From Sebastes aleutianus (lineage: Eukaryota > Chordata > Actinopteri > Perciformes > Sebastidae): a stretch of DNA of 64,000 nucleotides. The notes beneath the pieces are model-generated. The model saw only the letters and a list, made by a program, of their open reading frames with translations. It was not told the origin of the DNA and searched no databases. Location: positions 26,649,433 to 26,713,432 of the forward strand of contig CAKAKS010000067.1 of the NCBI GenBank assembly GCA_916700875.1, given 5' to 3'. This document shows positions 58,701 through 64,000 of the stretch, one piece after another; position 1 is the stretch's first letter, and each line of letters starts with the position of its first letter. The position numbers and the translations under genes are program-made.

Positions 58701-61605
58701 ATGTATTTTATATCGTAGAACAAAACATTAAAATGACTCAAGCTTGTGTTAACCACAGACTTTATTTCAGGCATCCAACTAAAAACCCATTCAAAAAAAC
58801 CATAGACTTCCAGACGAGGGAACCGGAAGTGCTAAAATGCTAACTAATTTCTGTGTTTTAGGGCTCATTCCTGCATCACTCTATATCAAGCTGTTAGTGT
58901 GTACCGCTGCAGTGGAATCTGCATATATTTACTGCCATACATTCAAACTGCGTGGGTCAATCCCTGCCTGTATCCTCTGTTCTCCCCTAACTCCCACATA
59001 CATGCAAAGATAATCTCACATGACGCACACATTATGTTCAAGTCACATAGAATCCATATAGTAGTTACTGAAGGATACCTTTGTACCCTCAGAGGAGAAT
59101 GCATTGTTGTGCTTGAAAGACTCAAGTTCTCACATTACTAATGGTCTGACAAGTGAGGTTTGAGATGTGATACTGATACACGTCCCCATGGGCCCGCGTG
59201 ACCCGGGAAGTGTCAGAGTAGCCCCAGGAATGGGAATGAATGGACATGAGCAGGCAGCTATGGCAGGCAGCTATGGTCCTGAAGGAGAGAGTTTGACGTC
59301 CACTGCAGATCATGTTAAAAGTGTGAGTGAAAAAAAATACATAAAAGAGTAATGACAGTTGGAGTAGAAGTGAAAGTGAAAGCAAAGAACCATTCTGCCA
59401 AATTTTTTTTAACTAATAATCTAAATAACATCTGTATCTAAGATATGTATCATCTTTACTGGAGATAAAAAATGTGAAAACACCACCTCAGCTGGTAGTC
59501 ATACATAGGGTAGTCTTCATCGGAGATAAGGCAGCGCCGCTGTTTACAGCATAGGCAAAAGCAGATAAGCAATGTAAATCTGTGCAGAGGTGACCATAGC
59601 AGTCATCAAAGTTTCCTGTCTTAAAGGTCCCATATCGTGCTCATTTTCAGGTTCATACTTGTATTTTGTGTTTCTACTAGAACATGTTAACATGCTGTAA
59701 TGTTAAGAAAAAACTTTGTTTTCCTCATACTGTCTCTCTGAATATACCTGTATTCACGCTCTGTCTGAAACGCTCCGTTTTAGTGCATTTCAACAGAATT
59801 GTAACGGAATTGCGTTGCTAGGCAACAGTTTGGGCCCATGTTTACTTCCTGTCAGCTGATGTCATTCACATACACTGCAACAGGAAATAAACTGGGACAC
59901 ATTTAGAATGTTTATGTTTAAAACCGTGTAATGATCTATATATATTGTATATTTGTGACATCACAAATGGACAGAAATCCTATAACGGCATGTTTCAAAC
60001 GCACAATTTCTGAATACGGGCTGTGTGTGTTTCTCAGTATATTGAGTGTTTTGATAGTTTAACAGTATTTATATAACACTTAAACCTGCTTTATAATATA
60101 AAAGACATGGAAATCTCACTTTTTACAATATGAGTCCTTTCAGGAAAATGCTGTTAATTCACAAGACATTTTTTCCAAACATTACTGACACATGATAGTT
60201 CTCTTCGGCCTGCATGTTTGCTTCATTCCCCCAAAAAACATTTTTTTGCTAACCCGCAGACCAAAACCACCATAAACGTTTTTTTAGGTCCTTGTGGTCG
60301 TGATTCATATAGTGAATCACCTAGCACATCATCATTTAGTCTAGCTATGTAGCCAAAACACAAAAGTGTAAAATAATTAGAAGCAAAGACTTGGCATCAT
60401 TGGGCTTAAAGGTCCCATATTGTAAAAAGTGAGATTATCAGGTCTTTTATATTATAAAGCAGGTTTAAGTGTTATATAAATACTGTTAAACTATCAAAAC
60501 GCTAAATATACGGAGAAATACACACAGCCCGTATTCAGAAACTGTGCGTTTGAAACAAGCTGTTTGGATTTCTGTCCATTTGTGATGTCACAATTATACA
60601 AAATATAGACCAATCGAGGTTTTAAATGTAAAACATTCTAAATGTGTCCCAGTTTAATTCCCGTTGCAGTGTATGTGAATGACACCAGCTGACAGGGAAT
60701 AAACATCTACCCACACTGTTGCATAGTAAAGCAATTCCGTTGCAATGCACTAAAACAGAGCGTTTTACACAGAGGGTGAATACAGGTATATTCAGTCAGA
60801 CAGTATGAGAAAAATAAAGAGTTGTTTTTTTAACATTGCAGCATGTTAACATGTTCTAGTAGAAACACAAAATACAAGTATGAACCTGAAAATGAACACG
60901 AAATGGGACCTTTAAGACAGGAAACTTTGATGACTGCTATGGTCACCTCGTAGGATGCACAGATTTACCTTGCTTATCTGCTTTTTGTCTATGCTGTAAA
61001 CAGTTGCGCTGCCTTATCTCCAATGAAGACTACTCTATGTATGACTACCAGCTAAGGTGGTGTTTTCTCATTTTTTATCTCCAGTAAAGATGATTCATAT
61101 CTTAGATACAGTCGTTATTTAGATTATTAGTTACAGTATGAAGAAAATATAGTTTTTTTTAAACATTGCAGCATGTAAACATGTTCTAGTAGAAACACAA
61201 AACACAAGTATGAACCTGAAAATGAGCACGAAATGGGACCTTTAACTAGGTGTGTGGACCACTACTGTTAATTCAGCCAACGTTAATAGGATAAAACCAA
61301 CACGTCTTGACACCGAGAAGCGCTCTTCATGTTGGATAACCTATCCGGGGCTCTGATAAACTTGTTGCTTACTAAGAGTTTACTAACTAACGCAAGTTTT
61401 CTATAGTTTTCTATCTGATCTATCACAAAACAGGCAACCAGTGTCTCCAACTGCTGGAGCAGCCAGCTAAAAGCTAGCTAACGTCAGTGGAAGAAAAGTA
61501 GTGATCCAGTTGATTGACTTGTTTCTTACCTTTCTCCTGGTTAAAGGATATTATTTCCTCCTCCTTCGGGTTGGAAACTTGGGTTATTATGGACATGTGG
61601 TCCAT
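45862..61605 (-). CDS. ctdspl: CTD small phosphatase-like (SCP3), complete, 7 coding exons, 265 aa
   Basis: Nuclear FCP/SCP phosphatase that dephosphorylates Ser5 of the RNA polymerase II CTD and acts on RB and SMADs. Exons: 61530-61605, 52117-52274, 50264-50365, 48794-48850, 47593-47685, 46888-47073, 45862-45987 (798 nt, phases agree). Catalytic DLDET at 101-105 (nucleophile Asp101, acid Asp103) within [14 protein letters not shown]. Further FCPH-domain blocks are [70 protein letters not shown] and [19 protein letters not shown]. The N-terminus ([17 protein letters not shown]) and cysteine pair FFCCFRNYN (probable palmitoylation) are typical. Length equals the shorter human isoform, lacking a small exon after exon 1. 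CTDSP1/2 are less likely by N-terminus, synteny and host of miR-26a. Intron 1 is 9.3 kb. Confidence 0.96.
46032..46553. mobile_element. TTAA-flanked MITE, AGGGGACC/AGGTCCCATAT family
   Basis: TTAA at 46028-46031 and 46554-46557. It shares TTTCTACTAGAACATGTTTAC with the other copies but has a different interior (GATTGGTCAGCTGGCCC). In CTDSPL intron 6. Confidence 0.8.
47744..48342. mobile_element. MITE, AGGGCTGCACATTAATCG family
   Basis: Left AGGGCTGCACATTAATCG, right CATAATCGTGCAGCCTT, inverted over about 45 bp with mismatches. In CTDSPL intron 4. Confidence 0.75.
48592..48674 (-). ncRNA. mir26a: miR-26a precursor in CTDSPL intron 4
   Basis: 48642-48663 (minus) equals the canonical 22-nt vertebrate miR-26a-5p (seed TTCAAGTAA, ending ATAGGCT). 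The 3' arm at 48604-48624 (CCTATTCATGATTACTTGCA then C) pairs with it around a loop GTGTGTATCCTGGTTGG. Location in an intron of CTDSPL on the sense strand is the conserved position of mir-26a-1. It should be co-transcribed with CTDSPL. The precursor lies about 120 nt downstream of the exon 4 donor site. Confidence 0.97.
48766..48786. repeat. (CA)n tract next to the CTDSPL exon 4 donor
   Basis: In transcript sense, the donor CAG/GTATTTTA is followed directly by (CA)n starting about 8 nt into intron 4. Confidence 0.9.
49495..50031 (+). mobile_element. Internally deleted Tc1-like transposon
   Basis: Terminal inverted repeats CACCGATCAGCCATAAC and the complement at 50010-50029, with TA on both sides (49495-49496, 50030-50031). 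The frame at 49644-49853 encodes the N-terminal helix-turn-helix of a Tc1 transposase ([20 protein letters not shown], then the GRPR-type motif [11 protein letters not shown]) and ends at a stop. Further frame fragments ([15 protein letters not shown]) reach about 49990. The DDE catalytic domain is absent. In CTDSPL intron 3; opposite strand to the host gene. Confidence 0.9.
50401..50441. repeat. (GA)n microsatellite
   Basis: About 20 GA units, 36 bp upstream (in sense) of CTDSPL exon 3. In the transcript it reads (TC)n, a long pyrimidine tract just before the acceptor. Confidence 0.95.
50810..51521. mobile_element. MITE, AGGGCTGTCAA family
   Basis: AGGGCTGTCAAAGTTAACGT at the left, TTGATTGACAGCCCT at the right. 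712 bp, orientation opposite to 35841-36502. In CTDSPL intron 2. Confidence 0.85.
54589..54874. mobile_element. TTAA-flanked MITE with a foldback element nested in it
   Basis: TTAA at 54585-54588 and 54875-54878. Ends AAGGACCAATGTGTA and TACACACTGGACCT. Split by the stem GATAATGTACAACGAGC / GCTGTAAATTATC at 54644-54727. Related to the elements at 41330-41993. Confidence 0.7.
55758..55797. repeat. (AAAT)n microsatellite
   Basis: About nine AAAT units in CTDSPL intron 1. Confidence 0.95.
56090..56125. repeat. Perfect 16-bp-stem hairpin
   Basis: TTGCCGCAATACGATA, loop ACGC, then the exact complement. The flank repeats TTGCGGCAACGTG, which can pair with CACGTTGCCGCAA at the left foot. Confidence 0.95.
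59625..60138. mobile_element. TTAA MITE, AGGTCCCATAT family
   Basis: Left TTAA at 59621-59624; the right flank TTCA suggests a mutated TTAA. 514 bp. Confidence 0.8.
60410..60911. mobile_element. TTAA MITE, AGGTCCCATAT family, inverted partner
   Basis: TTAA at 60406-60409 and 60912-60915. 502 bp. A further 94-bp 3' end of the same family is at 61148-61241, followed by TTAA. Confidence 0.85.
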
Positions 61606-62280
61606 TTAGACGGGTGGTTTATTCCTGTTTTTGTTTCCCCACAATGTTATTCAGTTCTTCAGCACTAGCGCGCTCTGTTAGCCTGCTAGCTTACTGTTAG
61701 CCTGCTAAGCTAAGCTAAGCTAAGCTAGCTGTTGATAACCGTCCGAGGTGAAGTGTTGGTGTTAGCCAGCCAGCTAGCACGGTGTTGAATGGAAGCCGGT
61801 GAATGGCTGTCATTTATGGCTCTCCAGAAAAAAATACCATCCCTGCAAAACAAGTGCGAGCAATAACAAAAACAAAACGAAGTGAAGTTAGCTTAGCTGT
61901 GAAGCTCCAACAGTCAATCCACCAATGCGAGGCCGTGTCTGGACACAACGCTGCAAACACGAGGAGGAGGAGGAGGAGGAGGGATTCTGCTTCTTCTCCA
62001 ACAAAAACATGCAACCAAAAACGCAAGTTGTGTAAAGTTAGCTTAAAGAAAACTGTCTCCTACTGCATTCCCCCCTGTGCAACATGGAGGCTTCTTGTGT
62101 TGTTGAGTTGCATGTGAAGTAGCAGCTCTGTGAGTGGAGGTGGGAGGAGGCGGTGTGTTTCTGTGTGATGGATTCTCTCTCAGGCAGACAGACTCCATGC
62201 AGCTGGCTGGACTCTCTAAAGAGCCCTCTGTAATTACTGCACGCAACAAATTACAGCTCTTTAGCATAAAATAATACATT
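61606..62280 (-). promoter_or_regulatory. ctdspl: CTDSPL 5'UTR and upstream region
   Basis: Sequence upstream of the start codon at 61605. It has an (AAGCT)n/(TAGCC)n run at 61675-61735 and a GAG-rich stretch at 61963-61982. No TATA box stands out and the transcription start is unknown. The plus-strand frame at 61803-62117 has no recognisable domain and is taken as chance. Confidence 0.4.
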
Positions 62281-62299
62281 CAAATATAATACACTTTGT

Positions 62300-63480
62300 G
62301 CATGGGGAATATGGAGAATTTTTTTTTTTATTTAACCTTTATTTGAATGAATGAATGATTTTATTTCGAACATAAAAATAAATAAAAACATACAAAAAAC
62401 AAAAGTGATAGTGTCTGAAAAGGAGTACGTAGAAGTAAAACTTATATTTCCCTATACCCCTTTCTCACTTCTTCTCTATTAACTCATATATCATAGAATG
62501 ATAATATAATATAGTGAAAGCAAAGAACCATTCTGCCAATTTTTTTTTAACTAATAATCTAAATAACATCTGTATCTAAGATATGTATCATCTTTACTGG
62601 AGATAAAAAATGTGAAAACACCACCTCAGCTGGTAGTCATACATAGGGTAGTCTTCATCGGAGATAAGGCAGCGCCGCTGTTTACAGCATAGGCAAAAGC
62701 AGATAAGCAATGTAAATCTGTGCAGAGGTAACCATAGCAGTCATCAAAGTTTCCTCTATTAACTCATATATCATAGAATGATAATATAATATATATAAAC
62801 TATCCCAGATTTATTTACATCCCAAATTAAATATATGAAAGGCATCCCAAGTTTATTTACAACCCGCATATCCATCCGGAGTTAAAAAGTAGATATAAAC
62901 CAACCCTTAATGCAACCCTTATCACAACTCTTCCTCAACCATATTTAACCAGGTTGGTCCCATTGAGATTAAGAACCTTTTCCAAGGGAGACCTGGCTCA
63001 AGACGGTCAGCAGCAGGAACACAAAGTTGCAGAACCAGACACACAAATAGAGATAAAATACAATTCACAAAAGCACTCAAATTTGCATTAAAAGAGAACT
63101 ATCTAAAGACAAATGGGGGGGACAAAAAGGAACTTTTCTGGGAGTCAGCTGTACAACAAGGGGGCTAAAAACATTGGCATGCCATAGAGTCTGCTTCTAA
63201 AGCCTTCATTTTAGATTTAAAAATGTTTAATGATACCAGCTCCTTGATTTTTAGGTAATTTTGGAGCAAGCAACAGCGAGCCCGTTTAACAATCCAAGCA
63301 AATAGTTGAAGTTTATCACAAAAAAAACAAAACATGGTGTGTGTCCTTTCCCCGTATGTGTGGCTAATTTTAATAAGTCGAGCACGCCACCTAGTGTCTA
63401 AATTAAGGAAATGCTTAGAGGACACCCCTGCTTTCATAATGGTAAAAAAAAAAAAAATACTACACTGAATTTGTATTTAA
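62300..63480. other. Spacer upstream of CTDSPL with LINE-like tails
   Basis: Apart from the 62474-62793 duplication, it holds simple A/T-rich DNA and sequences like fish LINE 3' ends (62320-62390 ATTTAACCTTTATTTGAATG; 62940-63010 ATTTAACCAGGTTGGTCCCA). No gene recognised. Confidence 0.5.
62474..62793. repeat. 40-bp direct duplication flanking a 240-bp insert
   Basis: The same 40 bases (CTCTATTAACTCATATATCA to TAATATAATATA) lie at 62474-62513 and 62754-62793. The insert 62514-62753 is a near-copy of the palindrome arm at 59376-59620. Confidence 0.9.
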
Positions 63481-63552
63481 AGGGGACATATCATGCTCAT
63501 TTTCAGGTTCATACTTGTATTTTGGGTTTCTATTAGAACATGTCTACATGTT
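63481..63552. mobile_element. Broken AGGGGACATATC MITE
   Basis: TTAA at 63477-63480, then AGGGGACATATCATGCTCAT through TAGAACATGTCTACATG, cut off by the next MITE's TTAA at 63553. Confidence 0.8.
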
Positions 63553-63556
63553 TTAA

Positions 63557-64000
63557 AGGGACTGTTTGTAAGAATCAGAAATTGGTTGTTAACAGCGACA
63601 CCTGTGGCCGTTAAGTCAACAAAAGTCAGAGTCGGGCTCGAGCTTGTGCTCGCTGTAAATAGACATGAATGAGCATCGCTAAAAACAGTGAGGCGACACA
63701 CGTCAGCTAAAACCACAATATCACTCTATAGTTCAGCTGCTTGGCAGTAATGTTAGCTGACCAGACGGAGGTCTCTCCATGAATCACTGCTGATCCTAGT
63801 GTTGGCTTTTCCTGCCTCAGCTGCCTGACTGAGGCCGGAGGGAGACACCGGTACCCGGTCAGAGACGATAAAGAAACTCGCTGCGGAGCCCCGTCACTTC
63901 ACAAGACACGGAAAACCTCTGTTGGGCTGGAGGAGCCTCAGCAGTTATTTCTGCACAAACGTCCACTGTACATTCACTAGATAGACAGCAGAGACTACGG
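63557..64000. mobile_element. TTAA MITE, AGGGACTGTTTGTAA family, cut by the window edge
   Basis: TTAA at 63553-63556. The interior is the reverse of 32939-33635 (TTAACAGCGACACCTGTGGC, AGGCGACACACGTCAGC). The right end lies outside the window. Confidence 0.8.

Larger units (their letters stand above)
59376..61139. repeat. 1.76-kb imperfect palindrome with two inverted MITEs
   Basis: Outer arms 59376-59620 and 60916-61139 are inverted copies (AGGCAGCGCCGCTGTTTACA versus its complement). The inner arms are two AGGTCCCATAT MITEs in opposite orientation (59625-60138, 60410-60911). The spacer is about 270 bp. A third outer-arm copy is at 62514-62753. Confidence 0.85.
52275..61529 (-). other. CTDSPL intron 1
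   Basis: 9.3 kb. The stretch 52500-53000 is repeat-poor and GC-richer and may hold conserved regulatory sequence (inference). 53665-53870 is a fragment of a GGCCCTGACACAC-type element. 54589-54874 is a TTAA MITE. 55758-55797 is (AAAT)n. 56090-56125 is a perfect hairpin. 56200-59370 shows no feature I recognise. 59376-61139 is a large palindrome. No coding exon or RNA gene seen. Confidence 0.6.

Noticed and set aside
61803..62117. Basic plus-strand frame with an Arg run upstream of CTDSPL
   Set aside because: The Arg run is a (GAG/AGG)n simple repeat. No homology, antisense to the CTDSPL leader.

Overview
The window is nuclear DNA of a bony fish. The genes have many short exons with GT-AG introns, the encoded proteins are vertebrate orthologues, and the noncoding DNA is full of short transposons, LINE 3' tails and microsatellites typical of teleosts (probably a percomorph, by repeat style; inference only). 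No prokaryotic or viral gene was found.

Four protein-coding genes were reconstructed exon by exon. Reading frame is preserved at every junction. (1) 561-2030, minus: the first five coding exons of an SLC22A13-like organic ion transporter; the rest lies left of the window. (2) 6108-17506, minus: complete OXSR1 (OSR1) kinase, 17 coding exons, 515 aa. (3) 28814-39048, plus: complete PLCD1, 15 coding exons, 778 aa. (4) 45862-61605, minus: complete CTDSPL (SCP3) phosphatase, 7 coding exons, 265 aa. The microRNA miR-26a lies in CTDSPL intron 4 on the same strand. From memory of the human map, the order and all relative orientations match human 3p22 (CTDSPL-PLCD1-OXSR1-SLC22A13), but VILL, DLEC1, ACAA1 and MYD88 are not between them here.

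Layout: 1-2030 transporter 5' half; 2031-6107 OXSR1 3'UTR/intergenic with a 580-bp inverted-repeat transposon; 6108-17506 OXSR1, intron 1 carrying a degenerate tandem duplication; about 17507-17720 OXSR1 promoter with a cAMP-response element and a CAG repeat; 17750-28680 an 11-kb repeat-rich spacer between the divergent OXSR1 and PLCD1 genes; 28814-39048 PLCD1; 39049-42100 nested transposons; 42100-45861 probable CTDSPL 3'UTR; 45862-61605 CTDSPL with a 9.3-kb, repeat-rich intron 1; 61606-64000 CTDSPL upstream region and more transposons.

The least routine content is in the repeats. A composite insertion with a 17-bp target duplication carries two oppositely oriented hammerhead-ribozyme-like cores (Penelope-like element signature), itself invaded by a TTAA-flanked MITE that was in turn invaded by a LINE fragment. 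At least five otherwise different MITE families end in AAGG/AGGG/AAGC-type sequence flanked by TTAA. One MITE core occurs with two different sets of termini. Three insertions are flanked by unusually long (34-106 bp) direct duplications. A 1.76-kb imperfect palindrome lies in CTDSPL intron 1. The four genes share no obvious single pathway: OXSR1 is a WNK-pathway ion-homeostasis kinase, PLCD1 a phosphoinositide phospholipase, CTDSPL a nuclear CTD phosphatase and SLC22A13 an anion transporter.
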